The translations under genes and the position numbers were made by a program. Below the pieces are notes generated by a model. It did no database searches. It had not been told where the DNA came from and was given only the letters and a program-made list of their open reading frames with translations. Below, one piece after another: positions 50,293-59,723 of a stretch of 64,000 nucleotides of DNA. The DNA is from Candidatus Accumulibacter conexus (GTDB lineage: Bacteria > Pseudomonadota > Gammaproteobacteria > Burkholderiales > Rhodocyclaceae): assembly GCA_017592775.1 (NCBI GenBank), contig JAGFNJ010000001.1:124001-188000 (forward strand). The letters run 5' to 3'. How positions within the stretch are numbered: position 1 is the first letter of the stretch; each line of letters begins with the position of its first letter.

Positions 50293-50421
50293 CTAACGGG
50301 CGGCCCGGCCAATTGCCTGGCCGCCCTTCTCGATATCCTTGCCGATCCCCTGTACCGTATTGCAGCCAGCGACGGCAATCGCCGCCAGCACAATGAGCAG
50401 AAACCGGTTCCGTCGCTTCAT
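50293..50421 (-). CDS. Entericidin A/B family small lipoprotein
   Basis: A 42-residue precursor with a basic N-terminus (KRRNR), hydrophobic LLIVLAAIA, the lipobox VAGC, and the characteristic [17 protein letters not shown] mature segment. Entericidins are cell-envelope lipoproteins connected with programmed lysis and stress in enterobacteria; the role here is unknown. The frame extends upstream, but ATG 50421 gives the family length. Lying between leuC and leuD is a known arrangement in betaproteobacteria. Confidence 0.9.
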   Translation of the reverse strand: MKRRNRFLLIVLAAIAVAGCNTVQGIGKDIEKGGQAIGRAAR

Positions 50422-50437
50422 CTCTGCTCCCTGCCGC

Positions 50438-51844
50438 CTAGGCCCATTCGCTGACATCGCAGAAATGGCCAGCAATCGCTGCCGCCGCGGCCATCTCCGG
50501 GCTGACGAGGTGCGTCCGGCCGCCGGCGCCCTGTCGTCCCTCGAAGTTGCGGTTCGAAGTCGAGGCGCAACGCTCGCCCGGCTCGAGGCGGTCGGCGTTC
50601 ATCGCCAGGCACATCGAGCAACCCGGCTCGCGCCACTCGAAACCGGCGGCACGAAAGATCTCGTGCAGCCCTTCGCTTTCCGCCTGCTGCTTGACCAGGC
50701 CCGAACCGGGAACGACCAGCGCCAGCCGGATGTTGCTCGCCAGCTTGCGGCCGCGGACGATCGCTGCCGCCGCCCGCAGGTCTTCGATGCGCGAGTTGGT
50801 ACACGAACCGATGAAGATCTTGTCCAGCCGGATGTCGCGGATCGCCAGATTCGGCTGCAGCCCCATGTAGTGCAGCGCACGTTCCATTCCCTGCCGGCGC
50901 AGCGGATCGCTTTCGCCAGCCGGGTCGGGAACCCGCGAATCCACCGCCACGACCATCTCCGGCGACGTTCCCCAGGTGACCTGCGGCCGGATGTCCGCCG
51001 CCTGCATCTCGAGCACGCAGTCGAATTCCGCTCCGGCATCGCTGTGCAGCCGGCGCCAGCAGGCGACGGCGCGTTCCCACATGTCGCCGGTCGGAGCGAA
51101 GGGGCGGCCGCGCAGGTAGTCGATCGTCACCTCGTCGACGGCGATCAGGCCGAGGCGGGCGCCCGCTTCGATCGCCATGTTGCAGAGCGTCATCCGGCCC
51201 TCCATCGACAGGCCGCGAATCGCGCTGCCGGCGAACTCGATGGCAAAACCGCTGCCGCCGGCAGTGCCGATGCGGCCGATGATCGCCAGCGCGACGTCCT
51301 TGGCGGTGACTCCGCGACCGAGGATGCCCTCGACCCGCACGAGCATCGTCTTCGACTTCTTCTGCAGCAGGCATTGCGTCGCCAGTACATGTTCGACCTC
51401 GGAGGTGCCGATGCCGTGGGCCATGCAGGCAAAGGCGCCATGCGTGCTGGTGTGCGAGTCGCCACAGACGACCGACATGCCGGGCAGTGTCGCGCCGCTC
51501 TCCGGGCTGACGACATGGACGATCCCTTGCCGCGGATCCTTGAACGGAAAGTAGGCCAGCGCCCCGACCTCGCGGATGTTGGCGTCGAGCGTCTCGATCT
51601 GCAGCCGCGACACCGGGTCCTCGATGCCGCGGTCCCAGTGATCGGTCGGCGTGTTGTGGTCGGCGGTGGCGACGATCGAAGACGCGCGCCAGGGCTTGCG
51701 TCCGGCGAGCTTCAGGCCCTCGAAGGCCTGCGGGCTGGTGACTTCGTGCACCAGGTGGCGGTCGATGTAGACCAGCGCCGTGCCATCGGCTTCCTGATGG
51801 ACGACGTGGTCCTGCCATAGCTTTTCGTACAGGGTTTGCGGCAT
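50438..51844 (-). CDS. leuC: 3-isopropylmalate dehydratase large subunit
   Basis: Aconitase-family subunit carrying the 4Fe-4S cluster. The 468-residue protein has the cluster cysteines in [12 protein letters not shown] and in [37 protein letters not shown] early in the protein, and [29 protein letters not shown] at the end. ATG 51844 is preferred because GGAG sits about seven bases upstream; an ATG four codons earlier has no ribosome binding site. It heads the leu part of the supra-operon. Confidence 0.97.
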   Translation of the reverse strand: MPQTLYEKLWQDHVVHQEADGTALVYIDRHLVHEVTSPQAFEGLKLAGRKPWRASSIVATADHNTPTDHWDRGIEDPVSRLQIETLDANIREVGALAYFPFKDPRQGIVHVVSPESGATLPGMSVVCGDSHTSTHGAFACMAHGIGTSEVEHVLATQCLLQKKSKTMLVRVEGILGRGVTAKDVALAIIGRIGTAGGSGFAIEFAGSAIRGLSMEGRMTLCNMAIEAGARLGLIAVDEVTIDYLRGRPFAPTGDMWERAVACWRRLHSDAGAEFDCVLEMQAADIRPQVTWGTSPEMVVAVDSRVPDPAGESDPLRRQGMERALHYMGLQPNLAIRDIRLDKIFIGSCTNSRIEDLRAAAAIVRGRKLASNIRLALVVPGSGLVKQQAESEGLHEIFRAAGFEWREPGCSMCLAMNADRLEPGERCASTSNRNFEGRQGAGGRTHLVSPEMAAAAAIAGHFCDVSEWA

Positions 51845-51962
51845 CGTGTTCTCCATCCCGAATTGTCCATCCGCTGGGCGATGTGGAGGGCGGGATTATG
51901 TCACAGCGCCGGGGCTGCTGTCAGCGCCGGCCCGACGGTCGCCACGACCGGCTGGCCACCAG

Positions 51963-52808
51963 TCAGGGCGTCCTGCCGGCGGCCTCCTGCAGCGGCCGCA
52001 CGCGCTCGGCGTAAACGCGCAGGTCGGCAATGCGGGTCTCGTTCGCGGGATGGGTGGACAGCCATTCGGGCGGGCGGCCGCCGACCGTGCGCCCCATCTT
52101 TTCCCACAGTCTGATCGCCGCCTCCGGATCGTAGCCGGCACGCGCTGCCAGTTCGATGCCGACCCGGTCTGCTTCCTGCTCCATTTCGCGCGAGTTCGGG
52201 CGCATGAAGGCGAGATCCCCGACGGTGCCGAGCACGGTCCTGCCGAGCCCCGAGTCGATACCGAAGTAGGCGCCGATCAGCGCGCCGCCGATGGCGGCAG
52301 CAGTGTTGACGCCGGCTGCCTGGCCCGCTTTTTCGCGACCGTGTTCGCGCAGGGCGTGCGCCACCTCATGCGCCATCACCGCCGCCAGTTCGTCATCCGA
52401 CAGTTGCAATTGTTCGATCAGGCCGGAGTAGACGACGATCTTGCCGCCCGGCATGCACCAGGCGTTGAGTTCCCGCGAACGGATGACATTGACCTCCCAG
52501 CGCCACGCCGGTGCATCGCTGCGGAATGCGGCCGTTGCCGGAATCAGACGGGCGGCGATCTGCCGCACGCGGGCGAGTTGCTGCGCATCGCGATTCAGCA
52601 GGTTCTTGCCTTGCGCCTCGCGCAGCGTCTCCTGGTAGGCCTTCGCTGCCGCCCGGTTGACCTCATTGGACGAGACCAGCATGGTCTGTTCGCGGTCCAC
52701 GCCGACACGGCCGGCGGTCGTCGTGCGGGTGGCGGCGCAACCGGCGGCCAGGCTCGCCAGGAGCAGCAGGCAGCACCAGCGCAACGGGGCAAAGTGGCGT
52801 CGCAGCAA
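51963..52808 (-). CDS. M48 family metallopeptidase lipoprotein (LoiP/BepA-like)
   Basis: Periplasmic, lipid-anchored zinc protease of 281 residues. The signal peptide ends in the lipobox LAAGC (Cys 24). The zinc site is HEVAHALREH with HEVAH at 147-151, and EMEQEADRVGIELAA supplies the third ligand. NAWCMPGGKIVVYSGLI and LSTHPANETRIADL are also diagnostic. Related proteins degrade misfolded outer membrane proteins. It follows the MFS gene by nine bases on the same strand. Confidence 0.93.
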   Translation of the reverse strand: MLRRHFAPLRWCCLLLLASLAAGCAATRTTTAGRVGVDREQTMLVSSNEVNRAAAKAYQETLREAQGKNLLNRDAQQLARVRQIAARLIPATAAFRSDAPAWRWEVNVIRSRELNAWCMPGGKIVVYSGLIEQLQLSDDELAAVMAHEVAHALREHGREKAGQAAGVNTAAAIGGALIGAYFGIDSGLGRTVLGTVGDLAFMRPNSREMEQEADRVGIELAARAGYDPEAAIRLWEKMGRTVGGRPPEWLSTHPANETRIADLRVYAERVRPLQEAAGRTP

Positions 52809-52817
52809 GGTTCGTCC

Positions 52818-54011
52818 TCAGCGATTGGTCTTGCGAGCAACGCGCACGGGTGTCGCTTCGCTGACTTCGGCGTCGGCCGCGCGTACCCAGATGGCGACGA
52901 TCAGCAGGCCGACCAGCGCCAGCAACGAACTCAGGGCAAAGGTGGCAGCGGCGCCCCAGGCGTCCCAGGTCCAGCCGCTGAGCAGACTGCCGAGCAGGCC
53001 GCCGGCGCCAAAGGAAACGGTCGAGTACAGCGCCTGGCCGCGCGTCTGGCAATGACCGGGAAACCAGCGATTGACGGCCGCGATTGCCGCTGCGTGGTAG
53101 GCGCCGAAGGTCAGCCCGTGCAGGAGTTGCGCCACGACCATCAGCCACGGCCAGTCAACCAGCTGGCCGATCATCAGGAAGCGCAGCACGGCGGCGGCAA
53201 AACTGAGCAGCAGGACCCGACGCAGGCCGAATCGTCGCAGCAGGACGACCATGAAGAAGAAGACGACGATCTCAGCCAGGACGCCAAGCGACCACAGGCT
53301 GCCGACGAGGACCTTGCTGTAGTGGTGGTCGGAGAGGTGGATCGAGTAGAAGACGTAGAGTGCGCCGTGCGCGGCCGACATCGCGAAGCAGGCGGCAAAC
53401 AGCGCGCGCACGCGCGTCTGCTGCAGGATTCGGCGCAGCAGTGGCTGCTCCCCTGCCGCTGGATGTGCCGGAGCATCGGGGACGGTCATGCCGCAGGCGA
53501 GGATGCCGGCGAGCGTGCCGACGATCACCCACAACAGATTCGCCAGCGGCACGTGGTCGAGCAGTGCGCCGGTGCCCATGACGGCGATGATGAAGCCGAT
53601 CGATCCCCACAGCCGGATACGGCTGTAGCGTGTGTGGTCTTCGCGCAGGTGGTCGAAGGTCACCGCTTCGACCAGCGGCAGAGCGGCACTCCAGAAGAAT
53701 GCGAGCAACGCCATCGCCACCAGCATGGCCTCGAAGCTGCGCACCATGAAGAACGGCGCGCAGCCGAGCAGGCTCAGGATGCCCGCCAGACGGACGACGG
53801 CCAGTCGGCGGCCGAGGCGATCGGCGAGGGCGCCCCAGAGGTAGGGCGCGAACAGACGCATCAACTGCATCTGCGACATCAGCAGACCGATGTCCCAAGC
53901 GGAAAAGCCGAGTGACTGCAGGTAGAGCCCGAAATAGGGCGAGAATGCGCCGATGAAGGCGAAGTAGAAGAAGTAGTAGCCGGAAAGGCGCCAATAGGGA
54001 AGCGCGTGCAT
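52818..54011 (-). CDS. MFS permease of the HcaT/phenylpropionate type
   Basis: A 397-residue, twelve-helix major facilitator protein. The N-terminus YWRLSGYYFFYFAFIGAFSP and the SQMQLMRLFAPYLWGALADR loop match the MFS_1-like group that includes E. coli HcaT and YihN-like permeases. RIRLWGSIGFIIAV and the HGLTFGAYHAAAIAAV helix are further hallmarks. The substrate is unknown. It lies between the YdcH-type gene and the M48 protease gene, with no catabolic genes nearby. Confidence 0.88.
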   Translation of the reverse strand: MHALPYWRLSGYYFFYFAFIGAFSPYFGLYLQSLGFSAWDIGLLMSQMQLMRLFAPYLWGALADRLGRRLAVVRLAGILSLLGCAPFFMVRSFEAMLVAMALLAFFWSAALPLVEAVTFDHLREDHTRYSRIRLWGSIGFIIAVMGTGALLDHVPLANLLWVIVGTLAGILACGMTVPDAPAHPAAGEQPLLRRILQQTRVRALFAACFAMSAAHGALYVFYSIHLSDHHYSKVLVGSLWSLGVLAEIVVFFFMVVLLRRFGLRRVLLLSFAAAVLRFLMIGQLVDWPWLMVVAQLLHGLTFGAYHAAAIAAVNRWFPGHCQTRGQALYSTVSFGAGGLLGSLLSGWTWDAWGAAATFALSSLLALVGLLIVAIWVRAADAEVSEATPVRVARKTNR

Positions 54012-54058
54012 CCGGCGATTCTACCGGATGCACCTGGTGCCGGGCTGGCGGGTGGCGG

Positions 54059-54310
54059 TCAGCCAGGTGGGCTGAAGCAGCGCAGCATGCGATACATCTG
54101 GTCCTTCAGCCAGACGCGTTGCTTCTTCATGTTCTCGATCGTGAAGTCGTCGACCGGCAGGTCTTCTTCTTCGAGGCGCTCGACCTCACGCGTGAGGTCT
54201 TGGTACTCGTCGTAGAGCTTGCCGAACTGCTCGTTTCCTTCTTTCAGCGCCTGAATCGAATGGAGATATTCGGGGAATTCCAGGTGAAGGTCGTGGTGCT
54301 CAACTTGCAT
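54059..54310 (-). CDS. YdcH/DUF465 family small protein
   Basis: An 83-residue, mostly helical protein with HDLHLEFPEYLHSIQALK, a charged coiled-coil centre (LYDEYQDLTREVERLEEED) and KKQRVWLKDQMYRML. This matches the DUF465/YdcH family, whose function is unknown and which often appears as a stand-alone gene. The ATG is at 54310. It is followed by the MFS gene after 47 bases. Confidence 0.9.
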   Translation of the reverse strand: MQVEHHDLHLEFPEYLHSIQALKEGNEQFGKLYDEYQDLTREVERLEEEDLPVDDFTIENMKKQRVWLKDQMYRMLRCFSPPG

Positions 54311-54389
54311 CGTTCTAGCCTCTGGCTGATCCCGGCCCGCCCACTGCGCGGCCAGACGCCGCGATTATAGCAACTGCCATGGTTGCCCG

Positions 54390-55493
54390 TCACCCTGCCG
54401 GGTGTCCGGGAACACGCGGGGTGGAGCAGAGAACATCGGCGCACTGGGCGCGGTGGCGCAAGGCCTGGTCGATCAGCACCAGCGCCAGCATCGCCTCGGC
54501 AATCGGCGTCGCGCGGATGCCGACACAGGGGTCGTGGCGGCCATGCGTGACGACCTCTGCCGGCTGTCCGCTGACGGTCAGCGAGCGGCGCGGCAGGCGG
54601 ATGCTCGACGTCGGCTTGATCGCCAGGTTGACGAGCAGATCCTGGCCGGTCGAAATGCCACCGAGGACGCCGCCGGCGTGGTTGCTGAGGAAGCCCTGGG
54701 CGGTCATCTCGTCGCCATGTTCGCTGCCCTTCTGGCTGATGCTGGCGAAGCCGGCGCCGATCTCGACCCCCTTGACCGCATTGATGCCCATCATCGCGTA
54801 GGCGATCTCGGCGTCGAGGCGGCCATAGACCGGTTCCCCCCAGCCGGGTGGCAGTCCGCTGGCGGTGACCGAGATCTTCGCGCCGACCGAATCGCCCGAC
54901 TTGCGCAGTTGATCCATGTAGTTCTCGAGTTCGCCGACGATCGCCGCATTCGGTGCAAAGAACGGATTGTTGCCGATCTCGCCAGAACTCACGAACGGAA
55001 TCTCGATCGGGCCGAGTTGGCTCATCCAGCCCATGATGCGGACGCCGTAGCGCTCGGCCAGCCACTTGCGGGCGATCGCACCGGCAGCGACACGGACGGC
55101 GGTCTCGCGCGCCGACGAGCGGCCACCGCCGCGATGGTCGCGAAAACCGTACTTCTGCGTGTAGACGTAGTCGGCATGGCCGGGGCGGAAGGTTTCGGCG
55201 ATGTTGCCGTAATCCTTGCTCCGCTGGTCCTGGTTGCGGATCAGCAGGGCGATCGGCGTGCCCGTCGTTCGCCCGGCGAAGACGCCCGAGAGAATCTCGA
55301 CCTCATCCGGCTCGCGCCGTTGCGTCACGTGTCGCGAGGTGCCAGGCTTGCGGCGATCGAGTTCGGTCTGGATGTCGGCGGCGCAGATCGCCAGTCCCGG
55401 CGGACAGCCATCGACGACGCAGCCGATTGCCGGCCCGTGCGATTCGCCGAACGAGGTGACGGCGAACAGGGTGCCGAAGGTGTTGCCGGACAT
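54390..55493 (-). CDS. aroC: Chorismate synthase
   Basis: Last shikimate step, forming chorismate with reduced FMN as cofactor. The 367-residue protein starts [20 protein letters not shown], one of the family signatures. It has [23 protein letters not shown] phosphate-binding residues, [31 protein letters not shown], and [16 protein letters not shown] near the end. It is monocistronic in appearance, with the YdcH-type gene 79 bases downstream. Confidence 0.97.
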   Translation of the reverse strand: MSGNTFGTLFAVTSFGESHGPAIGCVVDGCPPGLAICAADIQTELDRRKPGTSRHVTQRREPDEVEILSGVFAGRTTGTPIALLIRNQDQRSKDYGNIAETFRPGHADYVYTQKYGFRDHRGGGRSSARETAVRVAAGAIARKWLAERYGVRIMGWMSQLGPIEIPFVSSGEIGNNPFFAPNAAIVGELENYMDQLRKSGDSVGAKISVTASGLPPGWGEPVYGRLDAEIAYAMMGINAVKGVEIGAGFASISQKGSEHGDEMTAQGFLSNHAGGVLGGISTGQDLLVNLAIKPTSSIRLPRRSLTVSGQPAEVVTHGRHDPCVGIRATPIAEAMLALVLIDQALRHRAQCADVLCSTPRVPGHPAG

Positions 55494-55579
55494 GCTTTGC
55501 CCCTTGCGCGTTGGCTCGAGCGTTAGAATTGGCGGCAGAGTCTACCACAGCGCCCCGCCGCTCCTCCGAGGATACCGTG

Positions 55580-55747
55580 ATGCCCGCCAGGAAGACGCCA
55601 CCCGCAAGCAAGCCGGCAAGCCCGGTCCGCAAGCCGCCGCTGCCGCGCGCCGGGCCTGCCGGCACTGCGCTGCGCCAGGCCGAGACGCGCTGGCAGCGCA
55701 GCGCCCGTTACGTCTGGGACAAGGGCGGCAGCCGGGGTGGACGCTGA
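55580..55747 (+). CDS. Possible 55-residue basic protein
   Basis: The frame from ATG 55580 encodes a Pro/Lys/Arg-rich peptide ending in TRWQRSARYVWDKGGSRGGR. GAGG lies eight bases upstream and the frame is open farther upstream to 55511. The composition is low complexity, apart from the C-terminal AETRWQRSARYVWDKGG. I do not recognise a family. It is divergent from aroC and could be a small nucleic-acid-binding protein or a chance frame. Confidence 0.35.
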   Translation: MPARKTPPASKPASPVRKPPLPRAGPAGTALRQAETRWQRSARYVWDKGGSRGGR

Positions 55748-55787
55748 GCGCCGGCCCGCGCGGGCGGAGCCGCCGGGCCCTTGGACT

Positions 55788-56963
55788 TCAGGGCACGCGG
55801 CCCGGTCGCCGCAGCCACAGCGTCGCGCTGGCCAGCGCGGTGATGGCAACGAAGGGCAGGGCAACCTGGTTGAGCACGCTCCAGCCGGCGCTGGTCACCA
55901 GCAGTCCGGAGCCGAAAGACGAGGCGCCCATGACGAAGAACATCAGGAAGTCGTTGAGGCCTTGCGTGCGCGCTTTCTCGGCGGGTGTGTAGGCCTCCGT
56001 GAGCAGCGTCGTGCCGCCGACGAAGAGGAAGTTCCAGCCGACGCCGAGGAGCAGGAGCGCCCACCAGAAGTGCAGCAACGTGATGCCGGCGAGGGCGATG
56101 GCGATGCAGCCGGCCATCAGTGCGGCGCCGGCGAGGAGGACGCTGGCGACGCTGAAACGGGCGATCAGGTGGCCGGTGAGGAAACTGGGCGCGAACATGC
56201 CGATGACGTGCCACTGCAGCACCAGGGCGGTATCGCCAAAGCCCAGGCCGCAGAAGTCCATCGCCAGCGGTGTCGCGTTCATCAGCAGGTTCATCACGCC
56301 ATAGCCGATGGCGGCGGCCAGCACGGCGACGATGAAGACCGGTTGGCGCGCGATTTCGAAGAGCGGGCGGCCGACGCCGTGCTGCTCCTCGGCGGCCGCC
56401 GGCGGGAAGCGCAGGCTGGCAGCGATCGCCAGCGAAGCGAGGGCAAAGCCGATCAGCGAGGCGTACGAGGCGAGATACTGCGGCGCCAGCAGGTCGCGCG
56501 TCACCTTGCCCACCGCCGGCCCGATGAAGCCGCCGATGATGCCGCCGGCCAGGGTCAGCGAAATCGCCCGGCTCTTCCATTCGGCCGGCACCACTTCGGC
56601 CGCGGCAAAGCGGAAGTACTGGCCGAAGGCATGGTAGATACCGGAGCAGAAGGTGGCGCCGCAAAGCAGCCAGAAGTTCTGCAGGAAGATCGCCAACGCA
56701 CCGACGGCGCCGCCGAGCATGCCGCAGCAGGCGCCGAGCATGAAGCCGGCGCGGCGGCCGTGCCGGCGCATGAACAGCGACGCCGGCAGCGTGCTCGCCG
56801 CCGACCCGAGAACGTAGCCGACGACGGGCAGCGTCGCCAGCCGCTTGTCCGGCGCCAGTGCGTAGCCGGCGAGTGCGTTGATGGCAACCAGCGTCACGCC
56901 GTTGGTCAGCAGCAGTGCCTGTGCAGCGGCGAGGAGGGTCAGCGAGCGGTGCGGAGAAGTCAC
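55788..56963 (-). CDS. MFS transporter
   Basis: A 391-residue, twelve-helix major facilitator protein. LTLLAAAQALLLTNGVTLVA at the N-terminus, SLFMRRHGRRAGFMLGA between helices 2 and 3, CSGIYHAFGQYFRFAAAE and GGIIGGFIGPAVG are visible. The C-terminal half contains LLLGVGWNFLFVGGTTLL and KARTQGLNDFLMF, resembling permeases of the YnfM/YfcJ style. The substrate is unknown. It is not part of an obvious operon. Confidence 0.87.
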   Translation of the reverse strand: MTSPHRSLTLLAAAQALLLTNGVTLVAINALAGYALAPDKRLATLPVVGYVLGSAASTLPASLFMRRHGRRAGFMLGACCGMLGGAVGALAIFLQNFWLLCGATFCSGIYHAFGQYFRFAAAEVVPAEWKSRAISLTLAGGIIGGFIGPAVGKVTRDLLAPQYLASYASLIGFALASLAIAASLRFPPAAAEEQHGVGRPLFEIARQPVFIVAVLAAAIGYGVMNLLMNATPLAMDFCGLGFGDTALVLQWHVIGMFAPSFLTGHLIARFSVASVLLAGAALMAGCIAIALAGITLLHFWWALLLLGVGWNFLFVGGTTLLTEAYTPAEKARTQGLNDFLMFFVMGASSFGSGLLVTSAGWSVLNQVALPFVAITALASATLWLRRPGRVP

Positions 56964-57006
56964 CCCGACATTCTATGCCCGCGCCGGCAGCCCGGCGCAG
57001 GCGGAT

Positions 57007-57030
57007 GCGGTCGCGGTCGCGGTCGCGGTC
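57007..57030 (+). repeat. Hexanucleotide tandem repeat, four GCGGTC units
   Basis: Four perfect copies of GCGGTC lie in the 296-bp gap between the MFS gene and the Ap4A phosphorylase gene. A flanking GCGGAT suggests a decayed fifth unit. A gene-free tract this short is expected now and then in GC-rich DNA. The rest of the gap holds no coding frame I would defend and no clear promoter. Confidence 0.6.
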
Positions 57031-57259
57031 TTGGCGGAGCCCTTCGAATCTGGCGGGCCAGGCGGGAGTTTGCGGCCGCGAGCCGACGCCATGGCGGGGA
57101 TGGCTGCCGCTGCCGCAGTGGCCACTTCGCCGGCTTCGCCGCAGCGCCAGTGCAGCGAGCAGCGCGGGTCGCCGGCAGCGGGTATGCTGGCGCCGTTTCT
57201 TCCACCGCGGCAGACGGTCGTTGACGCGGCCGCCGGGCGTATCGACGACTGGACCCGAG

Positions 57260-58222
57260 ATGAGCGGCTGTCCCTTCCCGACTGCGCAGCCCAAAGCCGT
57301 GCCCGGCGACGACGGCAGCAATGCCGGGCTGCTGCTGTCGCCGGGCAGCCTGGCGGCCTTGGTTGCCGAGCGCACGCGTGTCGCCATCGCCGCCGGCGCG
57401 CTGCACCGGATCGACACCGAGCAGTGCTGCGCGGACGATGGCGGCGTGCGCTTCCTGATCCGCGTCGTTTCCAGCCTGCGGCGCAAGGCGGCGGCCAGCA
57501 GCCCGCGTGGCGACGCTGCGCGGCCGGCGGTGAACCCCTTCCTGCCGCCCGAGCCGGAGTTGACCGTTGGCGCCATCTCGCGCAGCCACCTGGCGGTCCT
57601 CAACAAGTTCAACGTCCTCGAGCGACACCTGCTGATCGTCACCCGCGACTTCGAGGACCAGCGAAACCTGCTCGGCGTGGCCGACTTCCACGCGCTCTAC
57701 GCCTGCCTGGCGGAGTACCCGGCGCTCGGTTTCTACAACGGTGGCCGCATCGCCGGCGCCAGCCAGCAGCACAAACACCTGCAGGTCGTACCGCTGCCCT
57801 TCGACGGCGCCGAGTCCGGATTGCCGATGGCGCCGCTGCTCAGCGGCGACGGACCGCGCTGCCCGCGCGTGCCGTTCGCGCATGCCTTCGGGCGGCTGCC
57901 GGCGGCGGTCATCGGACAGCCCGCGCAGTCGGCCGACGTGGCGCATGCGCTGTATCGGCTGTTGCTCGCCGACCTCGGCATCGCCGGCGAGCTGTCGGCT
58001 GCGGGCGAGCTGCAGTCGGCCCCCTACAACCTGCTCGTCGCCGCCGACTGGATGCTCGTCGTGCCGCGCTGCGCCGAATGCTGGCACGGGATCTCGATCA
58101 ACGCGCTGGCTTTCGCCGGATCGCTGTTCGTCAGGGATCGCGAGCAGCTCGAGCTGATTCGCCGCACCGGCCCGCTGAGCGTCCTGCAGGCAGTCGCCGG
58201 CAGCGGCGGGGCAGCCGCCTGA
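57260..58222 (+). CDS. Ap4A phosphorylase (ATP adenylyltransferase, HIT superfamily)
   Basis: Splits diadenosine tetraphosphate with phosphate to ADP and ATP. The 320-residue protein has the histidine-triad-like HKHLQV (171-176) after ASQQ, LTVGAISRSHLAVLNKFNVLERHLLIVTRDF, and the C-terminal SAPYNLLVAADWMLVVPR and SINALAFAGSLFV, as in yeast Apa1/2 and cyanobacterial relatives. ATG 57260 is preferred over an extension to 56915. It converges with the YiiX-type gene. Confidence 0.9.
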   Translation: MSGCPFPTAQPKAVPGDDGSNAGLLLSPGSLAALVAERTRVAIAAGALHRIDTEQCCADDGGVRFLIRVVSSLRRKAAASSPRGDAARPAVNPFLPPEPELTVGAISRSHLAVLNKFNVLERHLLIVTRDFEDQRNLLGVADFHALYACLAEYPALGFYNGGRIAGASQQHKHLQVVPLPFDGAESGLPMAPLLSGDGPRCPRVPFAHAFGRLPAAVIGQPAQSADVAHALYRLLLADLGIAGELSAAGELQSAPYNLLVAADWMLVVPRCAECWHGISINALAFAGSLFVRDREQLELIRRTGPLSVLQAVAGSGGAAA

Positions 58223-58336
58223 GCTGTCTGGCGGCATCGGTCCCGCCGCCGGCGGACGTTGCCCTCTCCAGTAACAGAACCGCAAGTACTTGTTTCTTAT
58301 GGAGCGCCGTGCGCGCGATCGGTGGGCTTGGCATGC

Positions 58337-58927
58337 TCAGAGGATGCGGAACTGCATCTGGAGTTGCTCATCGTTCCAGATGTCGTCCGGGCTGATCGAG
58401 CGGCGGCGGAACCTGAAGTCGATTCCGGCCTTGCGGAAAGCCTCGTAGACCAGCTCGGAGCAGATGTACTTGCGGTCGCGCACCTTGCGCCCGCGTCGGA
58501 ACAGGATGCGGATGGCAATGCGGCAGATCTCCCAGTTGTCGTACGGCCGCGTGAGTTCGTCCATGCCGAAGCTGATCGCCTGCTTCAGCGACTCCGGATC
58601 CGGTTGCGGCCCGATGCGGCCGATGACGATGCGCCCGCGATAGGGCTTGTTGCGGCCGTGGTAATCGCGCAGATACTTCGACAGCGGCACCAGGCGCACG
58701 CCGATCGCCGTCTCGCTCTCGAGGACGAAGATCCGCTGCAGGCTGTCGTCACGATAGACGATGCCGACGTGACTCCAGACCGAGCGCGTGAACCACTGGA
58801 TGATCCGCGAGAAAAGGTACGTTCCCGAGCAGAAGATCAGGTCACCGGTGCGCAACTGCTCGCGCACCTGCGGGTAGTCGAGGACCGGCAGCCTGGCGAC
58901 TGCCTTGACGGCGAGACGATCAGCCAT
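58337..58927 (-). CDS. YiiX/YebB-like NlpC/P60 cysteine hydrolase
   Basis: Circularly permuted papain-like hydrolase of 196 residues. LRTGDLIFCSGTYLFSRIIQ and WSHVGIVYRD carry the catalytic His (His 53), and the nucleophile Cys sits in RKYICSELVYEAF toward the C-terminus. The order His then Cys is the permuted arrangement of this family. No signal peptide is visible. Predicted substrates are lipid or peptide amides; the true one is unknown. Confidence 0.88.
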   Translation of the reverse strand: MADRLAVKAVARLPVLDYPQVREQLRTGDLIFCSGTYLFSRIIQWFTRSVWSHVGIVYRDDSLQRIFVLESETAIGVRLVPLSKYLRDYHGRNKPYRGRIVIGRIGPQPDPESLKQAISFGMDELTRPYDNWEICRIAIRILFRRGRKVRDRKYICSELVYEAFRKAGIDFRFRRRSISPDDIWNDEQLQMQFRIL

Positions 58928-59219
58928 GTGGACCCTGGCTCAGCCGACGCGGCCGGCGGCAGCCGGCGAGGGAGGAGGAGTGTTGGGCATCGTCGGCTCC
59001 GGTCGGGCGGGTGGATGAAGCACGCCATATTGCCGCAAGAGAAGGCCGTTGGTAAGGGATACGGAAACGGCCCGGAATCGTCGCCCGCCTGAGCTTCTGA
59101 CAGAGCCAGGACGGATGACCTGATCCGTCTCGGGGCTGACGTCCAGCCGGCAGACGCTCGCCTGCCGAAACGCGGCAGCAACGTCGACGCGCGGCTCTGC
59201 CGCAGCGGCGGGCGGCTGG

Positions 59220-59574
59220 GTGGTTCGCCTGACGGCTGCCGCTGAAGCCGATTGCGCAGCAATCCTGCGTTGGACGGCGGGCCAGTTCGGCGAGGCACAG
59301 GCGCGCATCTCCGCCAGGACGGTTGCGGCCGCCCTCACCGATCTGGCTGCCGGCCCGGCGGTCACTCGGGTGACACGGCGAGATGACATCGTCCAGGGGG
59401 TTCTGCACGCTGCACGTCGCCCGCTCCGGCCGCAAGGGGCGTCACTTCGCGATGTTCCGCGTCGTGCGTGCGCCGGACCAAGAGCTGATCGAGGTTCTGC
59501 ACATCCTTCAGGACGCCATGGATCTGCCGCGTCACCTGCCTCCGAACGCCGCAAATCACGGCGACAGTAGATGA
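59220..59574 (+). pseudogene. Frameshifted RelE/ParE-type toxin
   Basis: The GTG at 59220 opens a ParE-like frame (RLTAAAEADCAAILRWTAGQF). The C-terminal half (LHVARSGRKGRHFAMFRV, EVLHILQDAMDLPRHLP) is in the next frame. Removing one G from the G5 run at 59396-59400 restores a continuous protein of about 117 residues to the TGA at 59572-59574. Either the toxin is inactivated, or the run has a sequencing error. No antitoxin frame is recognisable in the 292 bases upstream, so it would be an orphan even if repaired. Confidence 0.8.
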
Positions 59575-59723
59575 ATTGCCGGCAATCCGTCGACAGTGGA
59601 GCAATCGGCCTGCCGCCGCGGCGTGCCACCCGGCGGCAGGCGCGCCCTGGTCGACACGGCAGGTCGCGGCCATCGTCGAGGCTGCCCGGATTGTCGGCAA
59701 CGGCGCCATCGACAACCGGCGCA

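Noticed and set aside
51846..53915. A plus-strand open frame of 689 codons opposite the M48 and MFS genes
   Set aside because: It is rich in Gln, Asp and Ala with no motifs, and is antisense to two well-supported genes.
58928..59219. Antitoxin gene for the ParE-type toxin
   Set aside because: No frame gives a recognisable ribbon-helix-helix or related antitoxin, and the only ATG-led frames are very short.
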